64,000 nt of DNA from Syntrophobacter fumaroxidans MPOB. GTDB lineage: Bacteria; Desulfobacterota; Syntrophobacteria; Syntrophobacterales; Syntrophobacteraceae. Location of the stretch: positions 776,001 through 840,000 of the forward strand of contig NC_008554.1 in the NCBI RefSeq assembly GCF_000014965.1. The letters are read 5' to 3'. The position numbers and the translations under genes are program-made. This document shows positions 1-9,051 of the stretch, piece by piece. Each line of letters begins with the position of its first letter. Position 1 is the first letter of the stretch. Below the pieces are notes generated by a model. That model was not told where the DNA came from. It ran no database searches and saw nothing but the letters and a program-made list of their open reading frames with translations.

Positions 1-1
1 A

Positions 2-340
2 CAGTACGCGATTTACGGCTACGTCTTTTACACCCTGGCGATGGGCATGCTCATCGGTTCGCTTTTCGGCATCCAGGTCGGAGCGCTCACCACCAAGGTC
101 GTGAAGGGCATCCACATCCGTGGATTCTACGCCGTTTCGATCATCGCCGGATTTGTCAACCGGGCCGCCACGTTGCCCAAGAAGCTCACTGAGCTGGAGG
201 TGTTTAACATTCCGAAGCCGGTATATTCGGCAATCGAGACCTTCGGCAACATCGTGTTCTGGATCGTCGTCGCAGCCTTCGGTATTTGGATTTTCAGCAA
301 GTTCTTCAGCAATATCGGATCGTTGAGGGAGGAGGAATAG
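2..340 (+). CDS. Sulfite exporter TauE/SafE-type permease, C-terminal part
   Basis: This is the last 112 codons of a membrane protein whose beginning lies outside the window. The frame is open from the first bases. Visible are a small-residue helix (MGMLIGSLFG), a loop with VKGIHIRGFYA and a final hydrophobic helix (IVFWIVVAAFGIWIFSKFF) before an acidic tail. A glycine-rich helix followed by a short K/R loop with IRGFYA fits the last repeat of the TauE/SafE (DUF81) family, which exports sulfite, sulfonates or related organic anions. The next gene starts 2 bases downstream behind a ribosome-binding site lying inside this gene's last codons (gaggaggaatag), so the two are probably co-translated. 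The family call rests on the C-terminus only. Confidence 0.65.
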   Translation, partial: QYAIYGYVFYTLAMGMLIGSLFGIQVGALTTKVVKGIHIRGFYAVSIIAGFVNRAATLPKKLTELEVFNIPKPVYSAIETFGNIVFWIVVAAFGIWIFSKFFSNIGSLREEE

Positions 341-342
341 CT

Positions 343-1065
343 ATGCTGATCAGGCACAAGAAGACTTTCAATATGGGCTTATTGTTTGCCGTGAGCTTCG
401 TGGGGGTTCTGGCGCTGATTTTCTCCCCGATTTTCCCCGGGCAGAAAGGCAAGATCAATGGCCTGGAATATTCCGACGAACTGTTCAACAAGCTCTCAAA
501 AGGCTCCTCCTATTTTATTCCTGAAATAGGCAAAAACGCCGAGCAGTTCAAAGGAAAACCGTTTTCCGTCACGGTGGCCATGGACAGCGCGGAAGCGGCC
601 AAGCAGGCGGTCAAGGTATTCACCGTGGCCGGAGCTCAGGCCGTTGCGAACGACAAGCAGTTGACCCTGAACGGGGACCTCGGCGCAACTCTGGCGAGCG
701 CCCTGGCGGACTCCGATGCGATGTACAAGAATGAGGGCGCGAAAATCGCCGCCCGTTACGGGTTCGATGAGAAGGAAGTGATGAGTGTGTGGTGGAGCGC
801 GCTCAACAAGTCGGTGAAGGAACTCCAGAAAGCCAAGAAGATCGAAGAGGCGAGCGTTATCCTCTCGGTGATGCGAAAAGGGATTGAGCCGTCGTACAAC
901 TTTTACGGTATCGAGTCACAGCGGGTTATCGACAAGGCCTTTCTGATGACCGGCCTTCTTGTTTTCTACGTCCTGTACACCATGTGGTGGGGATACGCCA
1001 TCTTCTACCTGTTCGACGGGATGGGGCTCAGCATGAAAAAAGCGAAGGTGAAAAAGGAAGTATAG
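343..1065 (+). CDS. Two-helix membrane protein of unknown function
   Basis: 240 residues. I chose the ATG at 343 because GGAGGAGG precedes it by about 6 bases; a longer frame from 286 would overlap the permease. Residues about 11-30 form a transmembrane helix and 199-224 a second, aromatic-rich one, with a basic tail (KKAKVKKEV). The roughly 165 residues between should sit on one side of the membrane and contain alternating helix and strand (VTVAMDSAEAAKQAVKVF). No catalytic motif is visible and I do not recognise the family. It lies between a TauE/SafE permease and a UspA protein with almost no spacing, so it is likely an accessory subunit or sensor of that exporter. That role is inferred from context. 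Confidence 0.75.
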   Translation: MLIRHKKTFNMGLLFAVSFVGVLALIFSPIFPGQKGKINGLEYSDELFNKLSKGSSYFIPEIGKNAEQFKGKPFSVTVAMDSAEAAKQAVKVFTVAGAQAVANDKQLTLNGDLGATLASALADSDAMYKNEGAKIAARYGFDEKEVMSVWWSALNKSVKELQKAKKIEEASVILSVMRKGIEPSYNFYGIESQRVIDKAFLMTGLLVFYVLYTMWWGYAIFYLFDGMGLSMKKAKVKKEV

Positions 1066-1074
1066 GAGGGGAAA

Positions 1075-1530
1075 ATGAAGGTCTTGGTTCCCGTAGACGG
1101 TTCCGCGCATTCGTTGGAAGCGCTCAAAGTCGCCGTCGATTTCGTCAAGTGCAAGGGCGCTGAGGTGTATGTTATCAGCGTAGTCCCTTTCATCGGCGGT
1201 ATGGAAGACCATGAGATCTCTCCCAAGCGGAGGGAAAGAACCATGGAAAGCATCGAAAACCTGGCGAACACAGCCGTGAAGCAGGCCCTGGAGGTCCTTG
1301 ACGCCCAGAACGTCGTTCCCACCGGGTCAAAAACCGTGGCGACCTCCATCTCGGTTCCCGACGCGATCATCGATTTTGCGGAAACGGAGAAAATCGACCT
1401 CGTTATCATGGGAAGCCGGGGGTTGAGCACTTCATCCCGTTTCAAGCTCGGGAGCGTGGCCTCCCAGGTCATGAAATACAGCCCCTGCTCCGTGTACCTC
1501 GTCAAAATGCCGGCGGAAAGGACGTCGTAG
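1075..1530 (+). CDS. Universal stress protein, single UspA domain
   Basis: 151 residues, the normal length of a one-domain UspA protein. The N-terminal strand MKVLVPVDGSAHS and the C-terminal ATP-loop pattern G-x2-G-x9-G-S (GSRGLSTSSRFKLGS) are both present, so it is predicted to bind ATP like MJ0577-type Usp proteins. AGGAGG lies 5 to 6 bases before the ATG. It is the third gene of a tight run with the TauE-type permease and the two-helix protein; UspA domains often sit beside transporters as nucleotide-sensing regulators. A strong hairpin follows the stop, so the operon probably ends here. Confidence 0.93.
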   Translation: MKVLVPVDGSAHSLEALKVAVDFVKCKGAEVYVISVVPFIGGMEDHEISPKRRERTMESIENLANTAVKQALEVLDAQNVVPTGSKTVATSISVPDAIIDFAETEKIDLVIMGSRGLSTSSRFKLGSVASQVMKYSPCSVYLVKMPAERTS

Positions 1531-1568
1531 TGTTCCTTGTCCGGTTGTGAGGATTTCCGATCGTGGCC

Positions 1569-1604
1569 GGCGGGCGCGGCTTCATCGCCGCGCCCGCCCT
1601 TTGC
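1569..1604 (+). terminator. Strong GC hairpin after uspA
   Basis: A perfect 12-bp stem (GGCGGGCGCGGC, 6-base loop TTCATC, then its complement) lies 38 bases after the UspA stop and is followed by CTTTGC. The stem is strong but the T-tract is short, so it may be a factor-assisted terminator. It separates the permease/UspA operon from the receiver gene at 1693. Confidence 0.7.
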
Positions 1605-1692
1605 GGCTCTCTGGCCCGGGGTGACCCCGCAGGGAGTCGAAGCGCTCATCGCGGTTCGCGTATTCAGCAACGTTCATCGAGGACGGGCACCC

Positions 1693-2109
1693 ATGGGGCG
1701 GCATTTCCGAATACTGGTGGCAGATCGCAATCCGAACGTGCGTGAACTCATTCAGAGAGAACTGGCCATGGAGGGTTTTGAGGTCGAGGCGGCGAGGAAC
1801 GGGGAAGAGGCCGCACGGCTTGTCCATGGAAACAGCCCTCCCGATCTGCTGATCCTGGACCCGGATCTTCCCTACTCCGGGGAGGTCGCTCTTCTCGAAA
1901 AAATCCAGGCCAGGCGCCCACCAATCCCGATCGTCATTCACACCTTTCTTGCCGAAAGCTCCGAACGGGGAGCCGGCGACGGCATCCAAACCTATATCGA
2001 AAAGAACGGGAATATGGACCTGTTGAAGGATGCCGTCCGCGAGATGCTCGCGAGGTTTTACCCCGAGCGGTTCTCAAGCGTCGGGGAGGATGCGGGAGAA
2101 GACCTCTGA
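1693..2109 (+). CDS. Stand-alone receiver domain with degenerate acidic pocket
   Basis: 138 residues, one CheY-like receiver domain with no output domain. The phosphoacceptor position is kept (Asp56 in LLILDPDLP), as are the Thr (IVIHTF) and the Lys (YIEKNG). The acidic pair that binds Mg is reduced: where its neighbours have VDDE this protein has VADR, leaving one Asp. Phosphorylation may be weak or the protein may act in an unphosphorylated form. I chose the ATG at 1693 because the receiver fold begins right after it and the upstream extension runs through the terminator hairpin. It is the most divergent of the six receivers in the first 15 kb. Confidence 0.8.
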   Translation: MGRHFRILVADRNPNVRELIQRELAMEGFEVEAARNGEEAARLVHGNSPPDLLILDPDLPYSGEVALLEKIQARRPPIPIVIHTFLAESSERGAGDGIQTYIEKNGNMDLLKDAVREMLARFYPERFSSVGEDAGEDL

Positions 2110-2174
2110 CCTTGCGCGTCTAAAAACGGATAGGATTTCTCCGAATCCACGGGACTATTTCAAAAAGGAGCCTT

Positions 2175-2202
2175 TTGTCGAAGGGCTCATATGGTGTATA
2201 AT
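2175..2202 (+). promoter_or_regulatory. Sigma-70-type promoter for the receiver gene at 2267
   Basis: A perfect TATAAT at 2197-2202 is preceded, after 16 bases, by TTGTCG (4 of 6 matches to TTGACA). Predicted start of transcription is near 2209, about 58 bases before the chosen start codon. It is one of the best promoter matches in the window and points to separate expression of this receiver. Confidence 0.6.
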
Positions 2203-2266
2203 TTTTTGATTGGATCGCGTGAACAGGACTCTTTTGAAATGGCCCAGAATGGAGGAGGGGATTTCC

Positions 2267-2689
2267 GTGGACTCGTTTCGTGTCCTGCTGGTCGATGATG
2301 AGAAGGATTTCCTGGAAACGCTGGTCAAGAGGCTCCGGAAGCGCAACCTGGCAGTGGATGCCGTGACCAGTGGAGAAGAGGCCCTCGAGGTCCTCAAGGA
2401 AGCGCCTGCGGACGTCGTGGTCCTGGATGTGCGAATGCCGGGCATGAGCGGATTGGAAACCCTCAGGGAAATCAAGAAGCAGTATCCTGTCATCGAGATC
2501 ATCATGCTCACGGGGCACGCGAACATGGAGGTGGCGATTGAAGGAATGGAACTGGGCGCCTTCGACTACCTGCTCAAGCCCATGGACATCGACGAGCTCC
2601 TGTATAAGCTGCAGGATGCCTACAAGAAAAAGAGTCTGCACCAGCGGCGTGCGGAACAAGTCGTCGAGAAGGTCTCGACCCGGAAGTAG
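2267..2689 (+). CDS. Stand-alone response regulator receiver
   Basis: 140 residues, a complete receiver domain plus a short basic tail. Acidic pair Asp10/Asp11, phosphoacceptor Asp54 (VVVLDVRMPG), Thr82 (MLTGHA) and Lys104 (LLKPMD) are all present. I favour the GTG at 2267: GGAGGAGGGG ends 6 bases upstream, and that same stretch would fall inside the gene if the ATG at 2249 were used. With no output domain it must act by protein contact, as CheY or Spo0F do. It lies directly before the PEP-synthase-like gene and has its own promoter. Confidence 0.9.
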   Translation: MDSFRVLLVDDEKDFLETLVKRLRKRNLAVDAVTSGEEALEVLKEAPADVVVLDVRMPGMSGLETLREIKKQYPVIEIIMLTGHANMEVAIEGMELGAFDYLLKPMDIDELLYKLQDAYKKKSLHQRRAEQVVEKVSTRK

Positions 2690-2808
2690 AGGCTACGCGC
2701 GCACGCGGCATCATAACCGCCGCTGCGACCGCTCATTCCCTCCGCGAGCGCCTTCGGGCGCAAACCTGTTGACAACCCTCGAGTTTCCATAGTCTGTGAT
2801 CGTTCCAT

Positions 2809-5490
2809 ATGGCTGGTCTCTTTGGATTTTTGAGAAAACTGAAGTTCGGCGGGAAAGATAAGGGAGCGCCACGTCCTTCGGACGTGGAAGCGCTGCGGAC
2901 TGCGTTCAAGGATCGTTATCACAGTTTCAAGCTGCTGCTGGCCGCCAACAACAAGGCACTGGAGATCATGTCGGAGATGGAGTACGCCCTGCGGGGACAC
3001 CGTCCTTTCGGGATGTCCTTCATCCGCGCGAATTGCACGGCGGTTTCCGTGAATGTGTTCCGCATGGTCCAAAACCTCGACCAGCTTGCACCCGGAAAAT
3101 ACAGGGACCTGTTCGGGCGGTTCAAGGACATCCAGGATTCCATCAACCAACTCCTGCAGACCAGGAAGTCGTTTGCGGGGGACCGGTACGTGATTCCCTT
3201 CGAATCGATCGACAGGAACATGGCCGACCTGGTCGGGGGCAAGATGGCTAATCTCGGGGAGATATTCAACAATTTGAACCTCAGAGTCCCTCCCGGGTTC
3301 GCGATCACCTCGGCAGCTCAGGAAAGATTTTTTGAATCTAATGACTTACAGCCGGAAATCGATCGCATCCTGCAGTCCTCGGCGGTTGACAAGCTCGACG
3401 AGCTCTATGCGGTAAGCTCGGAGATTCAGCAGTTGATCATACGGGCGGAAATGCCCGAAGACCTCGAACGGGCGATTCGCGCCGAATACGAGGCGCTGGA
3501 ACGGACGGCCGGGGCTGGGGTGAAGGTTTCGATGCGCAGCAGTGCGCTCGGTGAAGACGCTCTGGGGGCGTCCTTTGCGGGACAGTATCGGTCCGAGCTG
3601 AACGTGAGCTCCGAAAACCTCATGGAGGCCTACAAGGAAATCGTTGCCAGCAAGTACAGCCTCCAGGCGATCTCCTACCGCGTGGAGCGCGGCATCCTTG
3701 CCGAAGAGGTCGCCATGAGCGTCGGGTGCATGGTGATGATCAACGGCATCGCCGGCGGGGTGACCTACTCCTGCAACCCCATGAACATCAGGGATCACTC
3801 GATACACATTCACTCGGTGTGGGGGCTGCCCAAGTCGGTGGTGGACGGGAGCGTGACTTCCGACGAGTTCGTCGTTTCGAGGAGCGAGCCGCCCACGATC
3901 GTTCGAAAAGAGATTCAGCACAAGAGCCACCAGTTCGTGTGCTATCCCGATGAGGGGGTGTGCCGATTGGACGTGGTGGAGGAGAAGAGCGCCGAGCCGT
4001 CGATTGCCGACGCCCAGGCCCTGGAGCTGGCGCGCATCGCGATGGTCCTGGAGGATCACTACGGCTGTGCGCAGGACATCGAATGGGCCGTGGACAAGGA
4101 CGGTTCCATCACCCTGCTGCAGTGCAGACCGTTGAAAGTGAGTGAAGGCACGGCCGTTCGGGCCGAAGGGGCGGATGAGACGGTCTTCGGCGAGGTGCTT
4201 CTGAGCTCGGGCGTCACGGCCAGTCAGGGGGTGGGATACGGCCCGGTGTATGTGGTCCGCAAGAACAGCGACACCCTTCTTTTCCCGAGGGGCAGCGTGC
4301 TGGTCACTCAGCAGGCCTTGCCCAGGTGGGCCGCGCTGTTGGGACATGCCTCGGCGGTGATCACCGAGCAGGGCAGCGCCGCGGGCCACTTGGCCAATGT
4401 CGCCCGGGAGTTCGGTGTGCCGGCAATCTTCGGTGTTCCGGAGGCCACGGAAAAGCTCGCAAACGGCGAGGCGGTGACGGTGGACGCGGACGCCTTGAGG
4501 GTGTACAAAGGGACGGTGGAAGCCTTGCTCGGCCGGGCCAAGCCCAGGACCGGCCTGATGGTGGGAAGCCCGGTCTACGAGATACTGCGCCAGGTCGACA
4601 AGCACATCGTGCCCCTGAACCTCCTGGATCCCGATTCGTCCGATTTCAAACCCAAGAACTGCCGTACCCTCCACGACATCACCCGGTTCTGCCACGAAAA
4701 ATCGGTCAAGGAGATGTTCAGCTTCGGAAACGACCACCATTTCTCGGAAAGAGCCAGTAAGCAGCTGGTGTGCGATGTTCCCATGCAATGGTGGATCATC
4801 AACCTGGATGACGGCTTCAGGGAGGATGTTCCGGGTAAGTTCGTTCATCTGGACAACATCGTCTCCATTCCCATGCTCGCTTTGTGGGAAGGGATCGTGG
4901 CCGTGCCGTGGGAAGGTCCGCCGCCCGTGGATTCCAAGGGGTTTATGTCCATCCTTCTGGAAGCGAGCGCCAATCCGGCTCTCGATCCGTCCATGCCGTC
5001 CCCTTACGTCAATCGCAACTATTTCATGCTCTCCAGGAATTTCTGCAGCCTCAGCTCCAGGTTCGGGTTCCATTTCTGCACGATCGAGGCGCTTGTCGGA
5101 GAACGGCCCCATGAAAACTACATCAGCTTTCAGTTCAAGGGGGGGGCAGCCGATTTTCAAAGACGGTTGCGCCGGGTTGTTTTCGTCTCGGGCATCCTGG
5201 ACGAATACGGTTTTCGGGTGGAGGTAAAGGAAGACGCGGTTCTTGCCCGCATCGAGGGTTTCGATGAATCGTACATGAAACGCAAGCTCAAGATGCTCGG
5301 CTACCTGATCATCCATACGCGCCAACTGGACATGATCATGTCCAATGACGCATCGTACAATCACCATCGGGAGAAGATACTCAAGGACCTCTCGAGGGTC
5401 CTCGGTTCCCGGGATGAGACGGCCGCGGTGGTCGACGGGCAACCGGGCGAGAGTTCCGCCCGGGAGGAGGGGGAACCCCGGACTTCATGA
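2809..5490 (+). CDS. PEP-synthase/PPDK-like phosphotransferase with a non-canonical C-terminus
   Basis: 893 residues. Residues 1-115 are helical and of unknown type. About 120-445 match the ATP-grasp (PPDK_N) domain, ending in the diagnostic ITLLQCRPL. About 480-590 match the swivelling phosphohistidine domain, with the pattern EQGSAAGHLANVARE placing the catalytic His at 527. The last 300 residues (about 600-890, with DLTRFCHE-like TLHDITRFCHE and many aromatic residues) do not resemble the PEP/pyruvate TIM barrel of true PEP synthase or PPDK. The protein can therefore be expected to move phosphate from ATP to His527, but the acceptor is unknown, as in rifampin phosphotransferase, which also lacks the barrel. 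A TTGACA lies at 2769 but no clear -10 or ribosome-binding site is visible. Flanked by a receiver gene and a double UspA gene. PEP-synthase annotation would be misleading. Confidence 0.85.
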   Translation: MAGLFGFLRKLKFGGKDKGAPRPSDVEALRTAFKDRYHSFKLLLAANNKALEIMSEMEYALRGHRPFGMSFIRANCTAVSVNVFRMVQNLDQLAPGKYRDLFGRFKDIQDSINQLLQTRKSFAGDRYVIPFESIDRNMADLVGGKMANLGEIFNNLNLRVPPGFAITSAAQERFFESNDLQPEIDRILQSSAVDKLDELYAVSSEIQQLIIRAEMPEDLERAIRAEYEALERTAGAGVKVSMRSSALGEDALGASFAGQYRSELNVSSENLMEAYKEIVASKYSLQAISYRVERGILAEEVAMSVGCMVMINGIAGGVTYSCNPMNIRDHSIHIHSVWGLPKSVVDGSVTSDEFVVSRSEPPTIVRKEIQHKSHQFVCYPDEGVCRLDVVEEKSAEPSIADAQALELARIAMVLEDHYGCAQDIEWAVDKDGSITLLQCRPLKVSEGTAVRAEGADETVFGEVLLSSGVTASQGVGYGPVYVVRKNSDTLLFPRGSVLVTQQALPRWAALLGHASAVITEQGSAAGHLANVAREFGVPAIFGVPEATEKLANGEAVTVDADALRVYKGTVEALLGRAKPRTGLMVGSPVYEILRQVDKHIVPLNLLDPDSSDFKPKNCRTLHDITRFCHEKSVKEMFSFGNDHHFSERASKQLVCDVPMQWWIINLDDGFREDVPGKFVHLDNIVSIPMLALWEGIVAVPWEGPPPVDSKGFMSILLEASANPALDPSMPSPYVNRNYFMLSRNFCSLSSRFGFHFCTIEALVGERPHENYISFQFKGGAADFQRRLRRVVFVSGILDEYGFRVEVKEDAVLARIEGFDESYMKRKLKMLGYLIIHTRQLDMIMSNDASYNHHREKILKDLSRVLGSRDETAAVVDGQPGESSAREEGEPRTS

Positions 5491-5556
5491 TCTCCGTGCC
5501 GCGTTCCGGGGGACCGAGTGGGGGTTTATTTCGGCTCAGCGAGGAAGGAAGGCCAG

Positions 5557-6528
5557 ATGGCGACATCCAAGAAGCAGAAGCGAATCCTGGTGGCTGTAGA
5601 CGGTTCCGAGCAGGCCTTCGAGGCGGTGCGCTACGTGAGTCGGGCGGTTTCCCCCGGGACGGCGCAGGTGGTGCTTTTCCATGTAGTGACACGAGTGCCG
5701 GAATCATTCCTGGACATGGATAAGGAGCCTGCGTATCGCTATCGGATCGTAAATATCGGCGCCTGGGAGCAGCAGCAGGAGAAACTGACCCGGGACTTCA
5801 TGGAAAGGTCGCGGGAAGTATTCGTGGCCGCGGGTTTTCCCGAAGGTGCCGTGTCGATCCTCACCCGGAACCGGAAGGTGGGGATCGCTCGGGACATCGC
5901 CTCCGAGGCCCTGGATTCCTACGATGCGATCGTGCTTGGCCGGAGCGGACTCAGCGATTTGAAGGACTTTGTGCTGGGAAGCATCGCGCAGAAGGTGATC
6001 GAGAAAGTCTCGAATGTGCCCATCTGGGTGATTGGGGGCAATGCGGGCCCCGAAAGAATCCTGATCGGAATGGACGTCTCGGACGGGGCCATGTTGGCGG
6101 TGCGTCATGTAGCCGAAATGCCGGGAGGCACGTTTCAGTGCGATGTGACCTTGTTCCATGCGATTCGCAGCGTCACGCTTTTCCAGCGATTGTATGGGGG
6201 GATGGCGCTCAAAGACGACGATCCGGCCTTGCAGGACCGAGTCCGGGAAGAGCTCGAACAGGTGAGAAAGGCCATGGAGCCGCGTTTTGCCGAGGCACGG
6301 CGTTGTCTCCTGGATGCTGGGGCGCCCGCCGAGCGGATACGCGATAAGATCGTGACGGGAGCCGCCAGCAGGGCGGTGGCGATCATGGAGGAAGCCGAGC
6401 GGGAAGGGTGCGACACGATTGTCGTGGGCCGAAGGGGCCTGTCCAGGGTGCAGGAGTTCTTCATGGGTCGTATCAGCAACAAGGTGATCCAGTTGGCAAA
6501 AGACCGGACGGTTTGGGTGGTGAGTTAA
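5557..6528 (+). CDS. Tandem-domain universal stress protein
   Basis: 323 residues, two UspA domains in a row (about 8-160 and 163-323). The first has RILVAVDGSEQ and a full ATP loop (GRSGLSDLKDFVLGS); the second starts RILIGMDVSDG and its loop reads GRRGLSRVQEFFMGR, so the terminal Gly-Ser is replaced and nucleotide binding there may be lost. I chose the ATG at 5557 behind GGAAGG; a GTG at 5518 would add 13 residues with no domain. It follows the PEP-synthase-like gene by 66 bases and probably shares its transcript. Two-domain UspA proteins can be asymmetric ATP sensors, which would suit a protein beside an ATP-dependent phosphotransferase. Confidence 0.92.
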   Translation: MATSKKQKRILVAVDGSEQAFEAVRYVSRAVSPGTAQVVLFHVVTRVPESFLDMDKEPAYRYRIVNIGAWEQQQEKLTRDFMERSREVFVAAGFPEGAVSILTRNRKVGIARDIASEALDSYDAIVLGRSGLSDLKDFVLGSIAQKVIEKVSNVPIWVIGGNAGPERILIGMDVSDGAMLAVRHVAEMPGGTFQCDVTLFHAIRSVTLFQRLYGGMALKDDDPALQDRVREELEQVRKAMEPRFAEARRCLLDAGAPAERIRDKIVTGAASRAVAIMEEAEREGCDTIVVGRRGLSRVQEFFMGRISNKVIQLAKDRTVWVVS

Positions 6529-6814
6529 AGATCTTTTTCACGAATTATGAATTTAATGGCGGTCGGACCGCAAGCTGTTGTATAGGGATAACCGGCCTCG
6601 GTTCCCTTTCCTTGTCTACGCTTCATTCGGATAAGCGGGAGGCGGAAGCGCGCCCCGTCCAATCCGCGTTCAAGTCCTCAAGCGATAACCTCTTCAGGAA
6701 CCCCCGGGCAGAGCTTCGATAACACGGATGATGCGGCCCGCCGCCGAAGGGCACGGCATTGCCTCGGGTCATGGCGCGCCCGGGCGACGGCGGCGCGACG
6801 GAGAAGTGAATTCC

Positions 6815-8539
6815 ATGAAATGGGAATGGCCGACGAAGGTTCGACTGCTTGATTTTCCGGAAGGCGGGGAATCCCCGGAGCGCTACCGGTTGCTTCGCAG
6901 GAACATGATCATCCTGATGATCCTGGTCACCATCTTTCCCCTGTTTTTCATGGCCGTGGTGAACTATCACCAGTACCAGACGTCGCTCAAGGACGAAATC
7001 CTCAATCCTCTGCGGGTGCTGGTGGACAAGACCCGGCATTCTTTCGAGCTGTTCCTGGCCGAACGGCTGTCCGCCGTCAGTTTCATCGCTTCGGCCTACA
7101 GCTTCGATCAGTTGGCCGACGAGAATACCCTGAATCGGATTTTCACGGTGACGCGGCAGGAATTCGGCGGATTCGTCGACCTGGGGCTCATCGACGGAAA
7201 TGGAGTGCAGGTCAGCTACGTGGGGCCTTACGAGCTGAAAGGTAAGAACTATCATGAACAGAGCTGGTTCCACGAAGTGCAGATCCGCGGAAGTTATATC
7301 AGCGACGTGTTCATGGGCTACCGGAAATTTCCGCATATCGTGATCGCCATCCAGAAACGCAACAACGAGGGCAGGATCTGGATCCTGCGCGCAACCATAG
7401 ACACGGAGAGGTTCAATGACCTGATCGCCTCCATGCGCCTCGACCCGAGAAGCGACGCCTTTCTGCTCAACAGGAGCGGCATTTTTCAAACTCCGTCCAA
7501 GTGGTACGGGGGAGTGCTCGAACCCTTTCCGATGCCTCTGCCTCCGTTCACCAACGAGGCGACCGTGCTCGAGGAACAGGACACGCAGGGCAGGCAAATA
7601 CTGCTGGCCTACACCTACTTTCCCCATTCTCCGTACATCCTCGCAGTCGTGAAGCCGAGGGCCGAGGTGCTGAGGGCCTGGACGACTCTGAAAACCGAGC
7701 TGTTCCTCGTGTTTCTCGTGAGCGTGATCCTCATCTTCCTGGTGGTGTTTCGGTTGACCAACGTGATGGTGAGGCATTTGCGGGAGAGTGACGAACGCAG
7801 GGAGGCGGCGTTTCGGGAGATGCAGCACGGCCACAAGCTCTCCTCCATCGGGCGGCTGGCCGCCGGGGTGGCTCACGAGATCAACAATCCCATGGCCATC
7901 ATCAATGAAAAAGCAGGCCTGATGAAAGACCTGATCGGCTATGGGGCGGACTTTCCCGAAAAGGCGAAATTCCTTTCCCTCATCGATTCGATCCTGAATT
8001 CCGTGCACCGCTGCCGGTCCATCACGCATCGGCTGCTCGGATTCGCCCGCCGGATGGAAGTGCATATCGAGACGCTGGATCTGAACGAAGTGATCCGGGA
8101 AACCTTCTCTTTCCTGGAAAAGGAAGCGCTTTACCGGAACCTCGAGATCAAAATGGAACTGGCGGAGAGCCTGCCCCGCATTGCATCCGACCGGGGCCAG
8201 CTGCAGCAGCTGTTCCTGAATCTCTTGAACAACGCGTTTGCCGCCGTGGAAGACGGGGGCAGGATTTCCGTGACTTCATGGGAGCATGACATTGATACCC
8301 TTGCCGTTTCCATTCAGGACAACGGCTGCGGCATGTCGCCGGAGACGATCAAACATATTTTCGAACCGTTTTTCACGACCAAGAAGGGGAGCGGAACGGG
8401 CCTTGGCCTTTCGATCACCTACGGGATCGCGAAACGGCTCGGCGGCGACATCCAGGTGCAGAGCGAGGTAGGGCATGGAACCACGATGACCGTGTACCTG
8501 CCCCGAAAATCCGCGGAGGATCTTCAGGATAGCAAATGA
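6815..8539 (+). CDS. Membrane sensor histidine kinase with extracytoplasmic Cache-type domain
   Basis: 574 residues. A helix at about 29-50 and another at about 296-314 enclose an extracytoplasmic region of roughly 245 residues that looks like a double Cache (small-ligand) sensor. The kinase core follows: phospho-acceptor His354 in VAHEINNP, N-box ([13 protein letters not shown]), G1 (QDNGCGM), F-box (FEPFFTTK) and G2 ([11 protein letters not shown]). The HEINNP/TTK style is that of NtrB/ZraS-like kinases. I chose the ATG at 6815 behind GGAG. The stop overlaps the next start (ATGA), so it is translationally coupled to the receiver at 8536, its likely partner. No sensed ligand can be named. 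Confidence 0.93.
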   Translation: MKWEWPTKVRLLDFPEGGESPERYRLLRRNMIILMILVTIFPLFFMAVVNYHQYQTSLKDEILNPLRVLVDKTRHSFELFLAERLSAVSFIASAYSFDQLADENTLNRIFTVTRQEFGGFVDLGLIDGNGVQVSYVGPYELKGKNYHEQSWFHEVQIRGSYISDVFMGYRKFPHIVIAIQKRNNEGRIWILRATIDTERFNDLIASMRLDPRSDAFLLNRSGIFQTPSKWYGGVLEPFPMPLPPFTNEATVLEEQDTQGRQILLAYTYFPHSPYILAVVKPRAEVLRAWTTLKTELFLVFLVSVILIFLVVFRLTNVMVRHLRESDERREAAFREMQHGHKLSSIGRLAAGVAHEINNPMAIINEKAGLMKDLIGYGADFPEKAKFLSLIDSILNSVHRCRSITHRLLGFARRMEVHIETLDLNEVIRETFSFLEKEALYRNLEIKMELAESLPRIASDRGQLQQLFLNLLNNAFAAVEDGGRISVTSWEHDIDTLAVSIQDNGCGMSPETIKHIFEPFFTTKKGSGTGLGLSITYGIAKRLGGDIQVQSEVGHGTTMTVYLPRKSAEDLQDSK

Positions 8540-8904
8540 AGCAATGGAAATTATTGTTGGTGGATGACGAGGAGGAGTTCGCCTCGACCCTGGCCGAGCG
8601 CCTGAGGCTGCGCGGGGTTGATGTCAGGACGGTATTCAGGGGAGAGGACGCATTGCCCGCCATCAGGCAGGAGCGCCCCGACCTCGTGCTGCTGGACGTC
8701 CTGATGCCGGGGGTGGGCGGGATGGAACTCCTCAGACGGCTTAGAATCGAATGCCCGTCCCTTCCGGTGATACTGCTCACCGGGCAGGGGATCAGCGAAG
8801 AGGAGCTCCGGATCGGGGCGCTCCACGGCGCGGTTTTCCTCATGAAACCTTTGAGCATCGATGAACTGATGAAAACCATCGGCGGCATCCTCGATACGGG
8901 ATAG
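8536..8904 (+). CDS. Stand-alone receiver coupled to the Cache kinase
   Basis: 122 residues, a receiver domain only, with VDDEEE at the N-terminus, phosphoacceptor Asp54 (VLLDVLMPG), Thr (LLTGQG) and Lys (FLMKPL). The start codon overlaps the kinase stop by 4 bases, the usual mark of a cognate pair. No output domain is present, so the signal must be passed to another protein. The gene ends 147 bases before the SulP transporter, which makes transporter control one possible job. Confidence 0.92.
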   Translation: MKQWKLLLVDDEEEFASTLAERLRLRGVDVRTVFRGEDALPAIRQERPDLVLLDVLMPGVGGMELLRRLRIECPSLPVILLTGQGISEEELRIGALHGAVFLMKPLSIDELMKTIGGILDTG

Positions 8905-9051
8905 CCCGATGCGGTTTTTCGGGATGCCGCTTTCCACGGCCATTCGCCTGCATCATGAACCACGGCGCCCGGTCCGCCGGGTCCGCGACGGATTGACGGG
9001 TGCGTGAATCCGTCGGTTCACATCAATGGAAACACAGGAGATGTTCTTGTC

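Noticed and set aside
2769..2800. Promoter of the PEP-synthase-like gene
   Set aside because: TTGACA is perfect, but no acceptable -10 lies 16-18 bases downstream.
3346..5442. A 698-codon open frame on the minus strand
   Set aside because: It is the antisense of the PEP-synthase-like gene. Its composition is rich in His, Arg and Gly, as expected of an antisense frame in high-GC DNA, and it has no domain.
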